Notes: generated by a model not told the origin, from the sequence alone. A stretch of 45,000 nucleotides of DNA from Alphaproteobacteria bacterium (GCA_019137195.1 JAGVSR010000003.1:1-45000); one strand, 5' to 3'. Positions 1 through 10,069 are shown, numbered from the stretch's first letter. Made by a program: numbers and translations.

Positions 1-982
<982 letters not shown>

Positions 983-1223
983 GCACCCGCCTCGACGCAT
1001 CGCCGGCGCGCTGCCTCTTGGGCATTGGCCGCCGAAGTGAACATCGGGCCGTCGACAATGCGCGGCAAGCAAGAAGGCGGGAGCGGGGATCCTAGTCAGT
1101 AGGAACGGCGTCCGCTCAAGGCTGCCATCCGTGTCCAGCACGGTCTACGGTCGCCCGGCTCACGGCCGGCGCTGCGACCGAGGCTCCGATGGTCGTGGGA
1201 GATCGAGTGGCGGCGTCTCGAGA

Positions 1224-2048
1224 TCATAGGCCCCACCGCTCCGGCTCCTGGGCTCCGAGCACGCCACCGAGGCGGATGCCCTTCGTCCACAGAGCGAGTC
1301 CTGTCTTGTCGTCGATCTCGACTGCCATGCCGCACACGGTTGCGGGGCCGTTGGCCGGCTCGAAGCGCTCGCGCGGGATGCGGGTCAGAAAGCGGTTGAC
1401 CGGCTCGTCCGCGACCATGCCCAGCACCGAATTGTAGTCGCCGCACATGCCCGCGTCCGACATGAAGGCCGTGCCGCCGGAGAGCACGCGCTCGTCGGCG
1501 GTTGGACTGTGGGTGTGCGTGCCCGCGACCGCGCTGACCCTCCCGTCGACGAAGGCCGCCAGCGCCTGCTTCTCGCTTGTTGCTTCCGCGTGCATGTCGA
1601 CGAAGATCGCGTCCGCGCCGACTTTCAACGCGCACGCCGTGATCTCGTTGTCGATGGCCCGGAATGGACAGTCGAGCTCGGTCATGAACACCCGCCCCAA
1701 CGCGTTGATGACGAGCACGTCGGCGCCGTTGCGGGCCCGGAAGAGGCCCGCGCCGCGCCCCGGTGTGCCCTTCGGAAAATTGAGCGGCCGGATGAGGCGC
1801 GGCTGGCGCTCGATGAACACGAGCGCGTCTTTCTGGTCGAAGGCGTGATTGCCGAGCGTCACCGCGTCGGCGCCCGCGTCGATCAGTTCCTCGAGGATCG
1901 ACTCCGTGATGCCGAAGCCGCCCGCCGCGTTTTCCCCGTTCACTACTACGAAATCGAGGGCATAGCGCTCGCGAAGCCTGGGCAGCGTCTCGAGCACCGC
2001 CCTGCGGCCCGCGCGGCCGACGACATCACCGAGAAAAAGGAAGCGCAT
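1224..2048 (-). CDS. ymdB: YmdB-family metallophosphoesterase (TIGR00282 type)
   Basis: A 274-residue calcineurin-like phosphoesterase of the YmdB family; characterised members hydrolyse 2',3'-cyclic nucleotides. The ordered metal ligands are visible: GDVVGRAGR at the N-terminus (Asp8), VNGENAAGG (Glu39, Asn40), LGNHAFDQ (Asn63, His64), then VDMHAEATSEK and AGTHTHSPTAD. Length and motif order match the family, and the protein begins directly with the MRFLFLGDVVG strand, so the ATG at 2048 is convincing. It lies downstream of the 5-formyltetrahydrofolate cyclo-ligase gene on the same strand with a gap of about 130 bp, so co-transcription is possible. The cellular substrate in this organism is not known. 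Confidence 0.93.
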   Translation of the reverse strand: MRFLFLGDVVGRAGRRAVLETLPRLRERYALDFVVVNGENAAGGFGITESILEELIDAGADAVTLGNHAFDQKDALVFIERQPRLIRPLNFPKGTPGRGAGLFRARNGADVLVINALGRVFMTELDCPFRAIDNEITACALKVGADAIFVDMHAEATSEKQALAAFVDGRVSAVAGTHTHSPTADERVLSGGTAFMSDAGMCGDYNSVLGMVADEPVNRFLTRIPRERFEPANGPATVCGMAVEIDDKTGLALWTKGIRLGGVLGAQEPERWGL

Positions 2049-2179
2049 GCTGGGGCTTTCGATTGAGCGAGTGGTGGTTGGACCGCAAGGTCGTGAGACA
2101 GGGAGGTGGGATGGCGTCGTGCATCGAGCACGTCACGAGGGTCGGGGACCGGCTGGCCAACGGCCACCATCACACCCTC

Positions 2180-2770
2180 TCACGACGTCACGCACTTCAG
2201 CGGTCCCGACGGCGTCAAGACCCAGTCGAGGCGCTCGTCGTAGCCGGAATAGGGGACCGCGTCGACCCTTTGCTCGTCGTAGGCGAGCCCGATCGAAACG
2301 ATGGGCTTGAGTGCCCGAAGGCGCGCCAGCGTGCGGTCGTAGAAGCCGCCGCCGTAGCCGAGCCGGTAGCCGGCCGTGTCGAAGGCGAGAAGCGGGCCCA
2401 ATACGATGTCGGGTTCGAGCAGCGGCGCCGACGGCAGCGGCTCCCGGATGCCCCACATCACCTCTTCCAGAGGATCGCCCGGCGCCCAGGCGCGGAACAG
2501 CAGCGGCTTGCCCTTGCCCTCCATGACGGGCAGTGCGAGCGAATAGCCCTCGGCCTGCAGACGGCGCATGAGCGGGCTCGGATCGATCTCCTCGCCAATC
2601 GCGAGAAATCCGGAAACGACGGCGGGCGCACTCCGCCCGGCGAACCCGATGCCATGTTCCGCAATCGCCTCGGATGGTGCCCGCCCGTGCCGTGCAAAGG
2701 CGGTCGCTCTCGTCCTCTTGGCCTCGGCCCGGAGGCGCTTCTTGGCTTCGACGGCTGGATCGGTGGACAA
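2180..2770 (-). CDS. 5-formyltetrahydrofolate cyclo-ligase
   Basis: Converts 5-formyl-THF to 5,10-methenyl-THF with ATP, salvaging this folate form. The family signature RLGYGGGFYDRTLARL near the C-terminus, the N-terminal KKRLRAEAKRTRATAF helix and the WGIREPLPSAP strand identify it. The frame is open upstream to an ATG at 2896, but that would add about 42 residues unlike the family. The TTG at 2770 gives a normal length of 196 residues, beginning LSTDPAVEAKK. The start is therefore an inference. The region immediately upstream folds into a strong hairpin and is where many bacteria carry 6S RNA, which also argues against the longer start. Confidence 0.88.
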   Translation of the reverse strand: MSTDPAVEAKKRLRAEAKRTRATAFARHGRAPSEAIAEHGIGFAGRSAPAVVSGFLAIGEEIDPSPLMRRLQAEGYSLALPVMEGKGKPLLFRAWAPGDPLEEVMWGIREPLPSAPLLEPDIVLGPLLAFDTAGYRLGYGGGFYDRTLARLRALKPIVSIGLAYDEQRVDAVPYSGYDERLDWVLTPSGPLKCVTS

Positions 2771-2784
2771 CGTAGCCTCGCGTT

Positions 2785-2960
2785 GAGGTTGGTGGGCGAC
2801 GGTCCGCAACGGACCGCCCTCGACACATACGGCCTTTGGGGGGCGTACAACAACCATCGCCATGGATGAGGATGGGCGGGCAGCCCACGCACGCACAGTC
2901 CGGCTCTGCAGCCAGCCAGAACTGCCGGCCGGCGGGCCACAATCCGTGCGTCCAGCGGCC
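2785..2960 (-). ncRNA. Possible 6S RNA upstream of the 5-FCL gene
   Basis: In many proteobacteria 6S RNA (ssrS) lies directly upstream of the 5-formyltetrahydrofolate cyclo-ligase gene and is read in the same direction. This GC-rich non-coding stretch occupies that place. It contains a strong bulged hairpin at 2794-2819 (GGTCCG paired with CGGACC around a 3-nt loop, with an outer GGGC/GCCC stem). I could not confirm the full 6S closing stem and central bubble by eye. The call therefore rests on position plus local structure, and the ends are approximate. Confidence 0.25.
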
Positions 2961-3383
2961 GGGTCAGCCCGTCCTGCACAGCCGGCCGGCGCGCGGAACG
3001 CGTGTCGGCAGCGCCAGAGAATTAAAGTGCCGCGGTGGCCGTTGGAACGATTGATCTCGCCGGGTCCCTACAAATGTAAGGTGGGCGCCATATGTCCGGG
3101 ACCACGGTCCCGGCCAGGGACAGCTCCCAGGCAGATCTTATAGGCCCTGGAGATTCATGTGTTCCTGACGAACCCCGCAGCACCGCCAATATAGCCGAAT
3201 GCGTCCCGGATATCGAGATCCCCCGAGACTTTGTGTAGCGAGGCGCTGAAGCGCCGGAAACGGCCCCGAAATCAGAACTTTGACGTACATCTGTTTCGGG
3301 CTGACGGCGCTTGTCACCGCCGCCGCGGAACCTGATGATGATGGACCGGCAATTGCGGAAGAGCGTTCCGCGGAGGTTGTCAT
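2961..3383. other. Intergenic region, no gene recognised
   Basis: About 420 bases between the 5-FCL/6S region and the DUF6455 gene. It holds a perfect short palindrome at 3096-3113 (CCGGGACC-AC-GGTCCCGG). No ORF here has credible protein character. It probably carries the divergent promoters for the minus-strand folate gene and the plus-strand DUF6455 gene. Confidence 0.5.
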
Positions 3384-3677
3384 ATGAGGCGAGAGCTGAT
3401 CTCTGACATCGAGGCGATGCTGGCCGGCCCTCTAAGCCTGACCGAGATGTTGGCACGCGTGCCGATCGACATGCGGAAGGTGCTCGACGAGCGAGGAGCC
3501 GACGCTTTGGCGGTTGCCGTTGCCCACTGCCGGAGCTGCCGCGAGACCGCGGCCTGCAACATCTGGATAGGTCAGCACGACGAGGGAGATGGGGCCAGGG
3601 CGCCAGAGTTCTGCTCCGCACGCGACTACCTCGCCGCCTGCGCGCCAGATCGGACCGGTCCGGACCAGGCGTTTTAG
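3384..3677 (+). CDS. DUF6455 family small Cys protein
   Basis: A 97-residue cytoplasmic protein of unknown function that matches the DUF6455 pattern. A helical N-terminal half (DIEAMLAGPLSLTEMLARV) is followed by a cysteine motif, HCRSCRETAACNIWI, and a closing PEFCSARDYL. The CxxC...C...FC arrangement suggests a metal or redox site, but this is inferred from spacing only. The start is supported by a textbook ribosome-binding site, GGAGG, seven bases before the ATG. It stands alone, divergent from the folate gene and convergent with the flavoprotein gene at 3724. Confidence 0.8.
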   Translation: MRRELISDIEAMLAGPLSLTEMLARVPIDMRKVLDERGADALAVAVAHCRSCRETAACNIWIGQHDEGDGARAPEFCSARDYLAACAPDRTGPDQAF

Positions 3678-3723
3678 GAGATCCTGGGCGTCAGGCGTTC
3701 TACATCCGATCGGTTGGTCGTGC

Positions 3724-5163
3724 CTAGAGGACCTTTCCGGGATTGAGGATGCCGTTGGGGTCAAGCGCGTGCTTGATGGCGCGCATCATATCCAGCTCGA
3801 CGGCTCCCTTCACCCGGGCGAGTTCGTCCCGCTTCATCTGCCCGATTCCGTGCTCGGCGGAGATCGATCCACCCATGTCATGTACGATGCCGTGTACGAC
3901 CGCCTGCATCTCCTCCCACAGCGCCAGGTACTGGGCCTTGTCCATGCCGGTCGGTTGCGAGACGTTGTAATGCACGTTGCCGTCGCCGAAATGGCCGAAC
4001 GGCACCGGCCGCGCCCCGGGGCAGAGTTTCTCGACCGCTTCGTTCGCCCGCGTGATGAACGCGGGGATCAGCGGCACCGGTACCGAGACGTCGTGCTTGA
4101 TCGAGCCGCCTTCGTACTTCTGCGCTTCCGACATCGCCTCGCGCACCCGCCACAGATCCTCCGCCTGCCTGAGCGAGTTGGCGACGACGGCGTGTGCGAC
4201 GATACTGCGCTCAGAGGCGTCGTGCAGCGCTTCCTCGAGCATCCCCCTGGCGCGGCCCTCGAACCCTTCCGAGATCTCAATCAGGGCGTACCATGGCGCC
4301 CCCTCGACGACTGGTGCCCGCGTGCCCGGCATGTGCTTCAGAACGAACGATAGTCCGCGCCCTGGCAGCAACTCGAAGGCCGTCAGCGCCAGGCCGGCGC
4401 GTGCCTCGACGAGCCGGAACAGCGTGAGCATGGTGTCGAGCGAGGCCACGCTCACGAATGCAACGGCCCGCTCTCTCGGTTCAGGGAACAATTTGAGGGC
4501 AGCCGCCGTAATGACACCGAGCGTTCCCTCGGAGCCGATGACGAGGTCGCGCAGATCGTAGCCGGTATTGTCCTTCTTGAGCGTACGGAGCCCGTTCCAG
4601 ATGCGCCCGTCGGCCAGCACCACCTCGAGCCCGAACGCCAGGCTTCGCGCGCTGCCGTAGGCGAGCACTTGGGTGCCGCCCGCGTTGGTGGCGAGGAGCC
4701 CCCCCACCCGTGCGCTACCTTCAGAGGCGAGACTCATCGGGAAAAGCCGCCGCACACCCCGTGCCGCCTCCTGCACCGCCGCGAGGGTGACGCCCGCCTC
4801 GGCCACGATCGAGGTGCCCGCCGGGTCGATGCCGCGGATCTTGGCGAGCCGTTCGACCGAGAGCACGACCTCGGCCCCCGAATTGGACGGAATCTGGCCG
4901 CCCACGAGTCCGGTATTGCCCGCCTGCGGAACGACGCCGACACGCGCAGCGTCGAGGAGGGCGAGAACGCGCGAGACCTCCTCCTTCGATCCTGGCCGAA
5001 GCACCACGGGCGTGCGGCCGGTGTAGCGGTCTCGCCATTCCGTGAGATAGCGCGCCTGGAGGGCCGGCTCCATAATCGCGTTGGCCGCCCCCACGATGGC
5101 GGCGAGGCGGTCAATTAGTTCCGGCGATGGCGGCGCGAGGGGTGGGGGGCGGCGAGCGTTCAT
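3724..5163 (-). CDS. FAD-linked oxidase, D-2-hydroxyglutarate / D-lactate dehydrogenase type
   Basis: A 479-residue flavoprotein that oxidises a D-2-hydroxy acid and passes electrons to an acceptor. The N-terminal FAD_binding_4 domain (about residues 55-190) shows RDRYTGRTPVVLRPGSKEE and PQAGNTGLVGGQIPSNSG, the PP-loop region. The C-terminal FAD-oxidase domain has PFGHFGDGNVHYNV with metal-binding histidines and ISAEHGIGQMKRDEL, and ends DPNGILNPGKVL. The GNTGLVGG loop and overall length fit the D-2-hydroxyglutarate dehydrogenase branch of the GlcD/DLD family better than GlcD itself. Exact substrate specificity cannot be read from the sequence. No partner subunit genes (GlcE/GlcF) are adjacent, so it probably works as a single-subunit enzyme. 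Confidence 0.92.
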   Translation of the reverse strand: MNARRPPPLAPPSPELIDRLAAIVGAANAIMEPALQARYLTEWRDRYTGRTPVVLRPGSKEEVSRVLALLDAARVGVVPQAGNTGLVGGQIPSNSGAEVVLSVERLAKIRGIDPAGTSIVAEAGVTLAAVQEAARGVRRLFPMSLASEGSARVGGLLATNAGGTQVLAYGSARSLAFGLEVVLADGRIWNGLRTLKKDNTGYDLRDLVIGSEGTLGVITAAALKLFPEPRERAVAFVSVASLDTMLTLFRLVEARAGLALTAFELLPGRGLSFVLKHMPGTRAPVVEGAPWYALIEISEGFEGRARGMLEEALHDASERSIVAHAVVANSLRQAEDLWRVREAMSEAQKYEGGSIKHDVSVPVPLIPAFITRANEAVEKLCPGARPVPFGHFGDGNVHYNVSQPTGMDKAQYLALWEEMQAVVHGIVHDMGGSISAEHGIGQMKRDELARVKGAVELDMMRAIKHALDPNGILNPGKVL

Positions 5164-5240
5164 GTTGCGTAGAGGCTATCACCGCCGCTATCGTTTCTCC
5201 AACCCCGGCTGCGGCCGGGCGTGAAAGGTCTGGATATCCG

Positions 5241-5471
5241 ATGCCGCTTTACGCCGTTCTACGAGGTGCTGTCCTGCTGCTCGCCACAGCAACGACCGTG
5301 CTGGCAGCCGAAAGCGGCCTGCCCGCACGCCCGACGCCGGGGCTTTCCGGTGACGCCTGCCGCGCGTCCTGCGTCAGCGCCTGCAATCAGGTCTCCTGCC
5401 AGGGTCTCAACGTCTCGCAATGCCAGTCGGTCCGCCTCCGCTGCCGTGCCTCCTGCCGCCCGCGCTGTTGA
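5241..5471 (+). CDS. Small exported cysteine-rich protein, function unknown
   Basis: A 76-residue protein starting MPLYAVLRGAVLLLATATTV and continuing to a likely signal-peptidase site after VLAAES. The mature part is very Cys-rich: eight cysteines fall in the last 39 residues, in pairs such as CRASC, CNQVSC, CRASC and a terminal RC. This implies a disulphide-bonded or metal-binding miniprotein in the periplasm or outside the cell. I do not recognise the family. The ATG at 5241 is chosen because it gives a compact signal peptide; an upstream in-frame extension has no protein character. It is divergent from the flavoprotein gene and convergent with the Sua5-type gene, 25 bases away. No strong ribosome-binding site is visible, which lowers confidence. 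Confidence 0.6.
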   Translation: MPLYAVLRGAVLLLATATTVLAAESGLPARPTPGLSGDACRASCVSACNQVSCQGLNVSQCQSVRLRCRASCRPRC

Positions 5472-5496
5472 GATTGATCGCGCAGTCGCCAACCCG

Positions 5497-6453
5497 TTAT
5501 CCCCGGGGTGCTGCGGCGCGCCTCAGCCGGTCGTTGATAGCCTCGCCGAGACCATGGTTCGGGATCGGCATGACCGCGATCGATGTCGCGCCGCTCTTGT
5601 CGAGCGCCCGGAGTGCCGCAAAGAGGCCGGCGGCCGCCTCGACCAGATCGCCCGACGGGCTCAGGTTGATGACCGGACCCCTTGCCGGTGGCACGTCGGG
5701 ACCGAATGCGAGCAGGGCTTCGCCGGCCTCGACGCGGTTCGCATCGAGGCGCACGGATGCCCTCGGCGCATAATGGCTCTCGAGCTGCCCGGGTGACAGC
5801 GGCTTGACGCCTCCTTCGAGTGCGCGCTCGATCCGCTCGCCGAGCACGGCCTCGATGGTCTCGGCCGGCACCGCGCCTGGACGCAGCATGACGATCGTCT
5901 CTCCCGTGGCGTCGAGCACCGTGCTCTCGATCCCGTGTGCCGCCGGTCCGCCGTCGAGCACCATGGCGACTCGGTTGCCGAGGTCGTCCGCGACGTGCCG
6001 TGCGATGGTCGCGCTCACATGCCCGGACCGGTTGGCCGATGGCGCCGCGAGCGGGAAACCTGCGGCCTTGAGGAGAGCCCGCGCAATCGGGTGGTCGGGC
6101 ATCCTGACCGCGACCGTGTCGAGCCCCGCCGAGACGAGGTCCGAGAGCCCGCTGCTCTCTCGCCGCTTCAGTACGAGCGTCAGCGGTCCCGGCCAGAAGG
6201 CGCGGGCGAGGTGCAGCGCCTTCTCGCCGACGAGAGCGATGCCCTCGGCTTGCCCAAGATCGTGGACGTGAACGATGAGCGGGTTGAATCGCGGCCGGCC
6301 CTTGGCCTCGAAAATGCGTGCCACCGCCGCACCGTCGCGTGCGTTGGCGCCGAGGCCGTACACGGTCTCGGTCGGAAACGCGACCAGGTGGCCCGCGCGG
6401 AGTAGCGCGGCCGCCTTGGCGATGTTGGCTTCCGTGGCGGGTACCGGGGTCAT
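5497..6453 (-). CDS. L-threonylcarbamoyladenylate synthase (Sua5/YrdC family)
   Basis: Makes threonylcarbamoyl-AMP from threonine, bicarbonate and ATP, the first step of t6A modification at position 37 of ANN-decoding tRNAs. The YrdC-type domain occupies about residues 10-200, with the conserved AFPTETVYGLGANA and AKGRPRFNPLIVHV motifs and PSANRSGHVSAT. At 318 residues it is the long Sua5 form: the C-terminal third (from about SPGQLESHYAPRA, the typical linker) is the Sua5 domain. The start MTPVPATEANI is normal for the family. It is divergent from the acyl-CoA dehydrogenase gene with about 70 bp between start codons, so the two promoters must share that interval. Confidence 0.95.
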   Translation of the reverse strand: MTPVPATEANIAKAAALLRAGHLVAFPTETVYGLGANARDGAAVARIFEAKGRPRFNPLIVHVHDLGQAEGIALVGEKALHLARAFWPGPLTLVLKRRESSGLSDLVSAGLDTVAVRMPDHPIARALLKAAGFPLAAPSANRSGHVSATIARHVADDLGNRVAMVLDGGPAAHGIESTVLDATGETIVMLRPGAVPAETIEAVLGERIERALEGGVKPLSPGQLESHYAPRASVRLDANRVEAGEALLAFGPDVPPARGPVINLSPSGDLVEAAAGLFAALRALDKSGATSIAVMPIPNHGLGEAINDRLRRAAAPRG

Positions 6454-6526
6454 GTCGAAAGGTTGGGCTCTGATCGTGTGCTATATGAGTTTGGCTACCG
6501 TTCACCTGCCAACAACGAGGCCGGCA

Positions 6527-8293
6527 ATGGCATACGAGGCTCCCCTAGACGACATCCTCTCCGCCCTCAAGGTCGTAGCCGATTTCGACGCAGCGGCAGG
6601 CTTCGTGCCCGACGCCGACACCATCCACGCCGTGCTCGGGGAGGCGGGCCGGTTTGCAGCCGGCGTCTTGGAGCCGTTGAATCGAACGGGAGACGTCGAG
6701 GGAGCGCACCTCGTCGGAGGCCGCGTCGTCACTCCAAAGGGCTGGAAGGAGGCCTATCGCCAGTTCGCCGAGGCGGGATGGACCTCGCTTGGCGTGCCCG
6801 AGCGGCTCGGCGGTCAGGGTCTGCCGGCCGTCCTCTCGGTCGCCGTCAACGAGATCTGGTCCAGTGCCAACCTCGCCTTTGCGCTCGGTCCTGTGCTCAC
6901 CACCGGCGCCATCCACTGCATCGAAATCGCCGGCTCTGACGCGATCAAGGCCCGCTATCTGCCTAACATGGTCTCCGGCACCTGGACCGGCACCATGAAC
7001 CTGACCGAGCCGCAGGCCGGCTCGGATCTCAACGCCATTGCTGCCAGGGCCGTGCCGCAGGCCGACGGCACCTATCGCATCTTTGGCACCAAAATCTTCA
7101 TCAGCTACGGCGACCACGAGCTTACGGACAACATCATCCACCTCGTGCTCGCCCGCCTGCCCGATGCACCACCCGGCACGCAAGGCATCTCGCTGTTCGT
7201 CGTGCCGAAGGTGCTCGTAAATGGCGACGGCTCGCTTGGGCAGCCGAACGACGTCGCGTGCGCGGGCCTGGAGCACAAGCTCGGCATCCACGCGAGCCCG
7301 ACTGCCGTCCTGAAGTTTGGCGAGAACCAAGGCGCCGTCGGCTGGCTCGTCGGCAAGGAGAACCACGGCCTCGCCACCATGTTCATCATGATGAACGCGG
7401 CCCGCCTCGCGGTCGGCGTGCAAGGCGTCGCCGTCGCCGAACGCGCCACGCAGCGCGCGGTCGCCTACGCCAATGAGCGCCGCCAGGGACGCGAGCCGCG
7501 AGCGGGATCGCGGGAAATGGCGCCCATCATCGTCCACCCCGATGTGCGCCGCATGCTCTTGACGATGCGCTCGCTGACCCAGGCCGCGCGCGCGATCTGC
7601 CTTGCGACCGCCGCCGCAACCGACCACGCCCACCACGCCGCGAGCGAGGACGAGCGCCGCATGGCCGCCGACCGGGTGGCGCTTCTGACCCCTGTCGCCA
7701 AGGCCTTCGGCACCGACGTCGCCGTCGAGGTCGCCTCGCTCGGCATCCAGGTCCACGGTGGCACCGGCTTCATCGAGGAGACGGGCGCCGCGCAGGACTT
7801 CAGGGACGCACGCATCCTCCCCATCTACGAGGGCACCAACGGCATTCAGGCCATCGACCTCGTAACCAGGAAGCTCGCGCTCGGCGGCGGAGCGGCGGCA
7901 GAGACCTACCTGGACGAGCTCGCGGCCACCGTCGCCGACGTCGAGAGGGCCGATCGGCCCGATTTCGGAAAGATGGGTACGCGCATGACGGCGACGCTGA
8001 CGGCGCTGAGGGACGCCACGCAATGGATGCGCCACGCGCTCACGAACGCGCCTGACGAGGCCCTCGCTGGCGCCACGCCCTATCTGCGATTGTTCGCGCT
8101 CGCCGCAGGCGGCCACTACCTCGCCAAGACAGCGCTCGCGGCCACCAGGGACGATGCGGGCGCCGCATCGCCCGGCGTCGACGCCATCCGGCTTGCCCGC
8201 TTCTTCGCCGAGTCCATCACCACCGCCGGGCCCGGTCTTGCCGAGACGGTCATCGAGGGCGGCGCGGCCGTGGTCGCAGGGCCGGTGGGGTGA
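6527..8293 (+). CDS. Acyl-CoA dehydrogenase, DmdC-like
   Basis: A 588-residue flavin-dependent acyl-CoA dehydrogenase of the long subfamily that includes 3-methylmercaptopropionyl-CoA dehydrogenase (DmdC). The extra N-terminal segment MAYEAPLDDILSALKVV is diagnostic. The middle domain has NLTEPQAGSDLNAI (FAD-binding strand), and the C-terminal helical domain carries ILPIYEGTNGIQAIDLVTRK with the usual catalytic Glu of YEGTNGIQ. A further C-terminal extension (from about YLDELAATVADVE) completes the subfamily architecture. The frame is open upstream to 6275, but the ATG at 6527, after GAGGCC, gives the family-typical start. Substrate is uncertain: many genomes have several paralogues acting in fatty-acid or branched-chain oxidation rather than DMSP breakdown. 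Confidence 0.93.
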   Translation: MAYEAPLDDILSALKVVADFDAAAGFVPDADTIHAVLGEAGRFAAGVLEPLNRTGDVEGAHLVGGRVVTPKGWKEAYRQFAEAGWTSLGVPERLGGQGLPAVLSVAVNEIWSSANLAFALGPVLTTGAIHCIEIAGSDAIKARYLPNMVSGTWTGTMNLTEPQAGSDLNAIAARAVPQADGTYRIFGTKIFISYGDHELTDNIIHLVLARLPDAPPGTQGISLFVVPKVLVNGDGSLGQPNDVACAGLEHKLGIHASPTAVLKFGENQGAVGWLVGKENHGLATMFIMMNAARLAVGVQGVAVAERATQRAVAYANERRQGREPRAGSREMAPIIVHPDVRRMLLTMRSLTQAARAICLATAAATDHAHHAASEDERRMAADRVALLTPVAKAFGTDVAVEVASLGIQVHGGTGFIEETGAAQDFRDARILPIYEGTNGIQAIDLVTRKLALGGGAAAETYLDELAATVADVERADRPDFGKMGTRMTATLTALRDATQWMRHALTNAPDEALAGATPYLRLFALAAGGHYLAKTALAATRDDAGAASPGVDAIRLARFFAESITTAGPGLAETVIEGGAAVVAGPVG

Positions 8294-8788
8294 GAGCCTC
8301 GCGGGGCTCTAAGGACCTTTGCTCACCAGTACGGGGTAGTCGGGCGCCACTATCTGCGACGAGTGTCCGCGACGTTTCCGTCCGCGTGCGGCGCCTCTGG
8401 ATCTGCCCCAGTCACCGAATGACCCGGGCTCAGGACCGCCGGCGCGTCCCGCGGCGCCTCGGCGTTGCCGAGAGCCCGAGGAGCAAGCCTGCCGGTCGAG
8501 ATCGTGCCCGAGCGGCTCGCGGGTACGGGGTCGTCGTCCGTGACGGGTAGGCGGGGCGGCAGCGCGCAGGATCTGCACTGAAGCTGGGCTCAATTGTCAC
8601 GCGCCTCTTGCCGTAACCCCGCTGGCGGCTCCAAGAGCCTGATATTTATAGGATTTCGACCCAGCCGGGGCCGGATTGCGCCCGATGTTCTGCCTGCACA
8701 GAAATACTGGGAAACATATCAACGTAACCGGGAAACAGACGCGCTGCACAGTCGCGCCAATCACCTGGCGACGGGAGGGCGACGCAAC
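8294..8788. other. Intergenic region upstream of the MacA-like operon
   Basis: About 495 bases. A short AGAGCC/GGCTCT hairpin starts just after the acyl-CoA dehydrogenase stop and may be a weak terminator. The right part is less GC-rich (GATATTTATAGG near 8640) and probably holds the operon promoter, but I could not place convincing -35 and -10 boxes. No credible gene is seen. Confidence 0.5.
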
Positions 8789-10069
8789 ATGAGCAAGATG
8801 GAGGATAGGGCGGCGCGTATCGATATCGACGCCGTGCTGTCCGATGCAACGTCTGCCGGAGCCAGCTCCGCTCGCCAGAGCGTGCTCAAGTGGTCGTCCC
8901 TTGCGATCCTGGCCGGGCTCGTGCTCTGGGCGGCCACGGCCCTTCGTCCGAGCTCGGCCGAGACGCGCTACGTCACCGAGCCTGCGGCGCGCGGCGGCCT
9001 GCTCGTCACCGTGACGGCAACCGGAGCGGTCGAGCCTACCAACAAGGTGGACATATCGAGCGAGCTGTCCGGCACGGTGCGCAAGGTGAACGTCGACTAC
9101 AACGACGCCGTCACTGCTGGTCAGGTGCTCGCTGTCCTCGATACCGACAAGCTCAAGGCCACTGCAGACAACTCGCGCGCCAAGCTCGCCTCGGCCAACG
9201 CCAAGGTCGCGGAGGCGCAGGCCACTGTCGTCGAGAAGGAGCGCGACCTCGCTCGCAAGCGGACGCTCGCCGACAAGCAGGTTTCGTCCGCCCAGGACCT
9301 CGATGCGGCACGGGCTGCCTACGATCGCGCCAAGGCCTCGCTCGACAGCGCGCGCGCCGACGTCGGCGTCGCCGTGGCGGACCTCGCTCTCAACGAGACG
9401 AACCTCGCCAAGGCGACCATCACCTCGCCGATCGCTGGCATCGTCCTCAAACGCAACGTCGATCCCGGCGCTACGGTCGCCACCACGCTGCAAGCCTCGA
9501 CACTCTTCACCATTGCCGAGGACCTCAGGAAGATGGAGCTGCAGGTCGACATCGACGAAGCCGACGTTGGCAAGATCAAGGCCGGTCAGAAGGCGACGTT
9601 CTCCGTCGATGCCTATCCGGAGCACAAGTTCCCCGCCGTCATTCGCGACGTCAGGTTCGCGTCCGAGACCGTATCCGGTGTCGTTACCTACAAGGGCATT
9701 CTCCAGATCGACAATACCGACCTTCTCCTGCGGCCCGGCATGACGGCAACGGCCGAGATCGAGACGGCGTCCATCGCCGATGCGCTGCTCGTCAGCAACT
9801 CCGCACTCCGCTACGCGCCTCCGGCTTCGTCCACTGGCGATCAGCGCAGCTTCTTGAAGCGGTTGATGCCGGGTCCGCCGCCCATGCGGGCGGCCAGCAG
9901 GCGCGAAAGCGCAGGTCCCGACCGGACCTTGTGGGTATTGCGCGACGGCACGCCGCAGTCCGTGAACGTCGTCGTCGGAGCGAGCGACGGCAAGCGCACG
10001 GAGATATCGAGCGGCGAATTGCAGGTAGGCGATGCGGTGATCGTCGACAGCGTGCAAGCGACGAAGTGA
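8789..10069 (+). CDS. Periplasmic adaptor subunit, MacA/HlyD (RND-MFP) family
   Basis: A 426-residue membrane-fusion protein linking an inner-membrane ABC exporter to an outer-membrane channel. A cytoplasmic N-terminus of about 30 residues precedes one membrane span (about 32-52, VLKWSSLAILAGLVLWAATA). The barrel-sandwich half-motif follows, VTATGAVEPTNKVDISSELSGTV cut across residues 75-97, then an alpha-hairpin coiled coil rich in Ala/Lys/Glu (about 120-210), and SPIAGIVLKRNVDPGATV. The chosen ATG has GGGAGGGC nine bases upstream; longer in-frame starts at 8594 have no protein character. It is followed after 6 bp by the ATPase gene and then the permease gene, an arrangement like macAB. No TolC-type outer-membrane factor is encoded here. 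Confidence 0.92.
   Translation: MSKMEDRAARIDIDAVLSDATSAGASSARQSVLKWSSLAILAGLVLWAATALRPSSAETRYVTEPAARGGLLVTVTATGAVEPTNKVDISSELSGTVRKVNVDYNDAVTAGQVLAVLDTDKLKATADNSRAKLASANAKVAEAQATVVEKERDLARKRTLADKQVSSAQDLDAARAAYDRAKASLDSARADVGVAVADLALNETNLAKATITSPIAGIVLKRNVDPGATVATTLQASTLFTIAEDLRKMELQVDIDEADVGKIKAGQKATFSVDAYPEHKFPAVIRDVRFASETVSGVVTYKGILQIDNTDLLLRPGMTATAEIETASIADALLVSNSALRYAPPASSTGDQRSFLKRLMPGPPPMRAASRRESAGPDRTLWVLRDGTPQSVNVVVGASDGKRTEISSGELQVGDAVIVDSVQATK

Noticed and set aside
3138-3383. Minus-strand frame of 81 residues in the gap before DUF6455
   Set aside because: No protein character, no ribosome-binding site, and it would overlap the promoter region of the DUF6455 gene.
6545-8116. Long minus-strand frame across the acyl-CoA dehydrogenase gene
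   Set aside because: Antisense to a well-identified enzyme; no signal, motif or ribosome-binding site.
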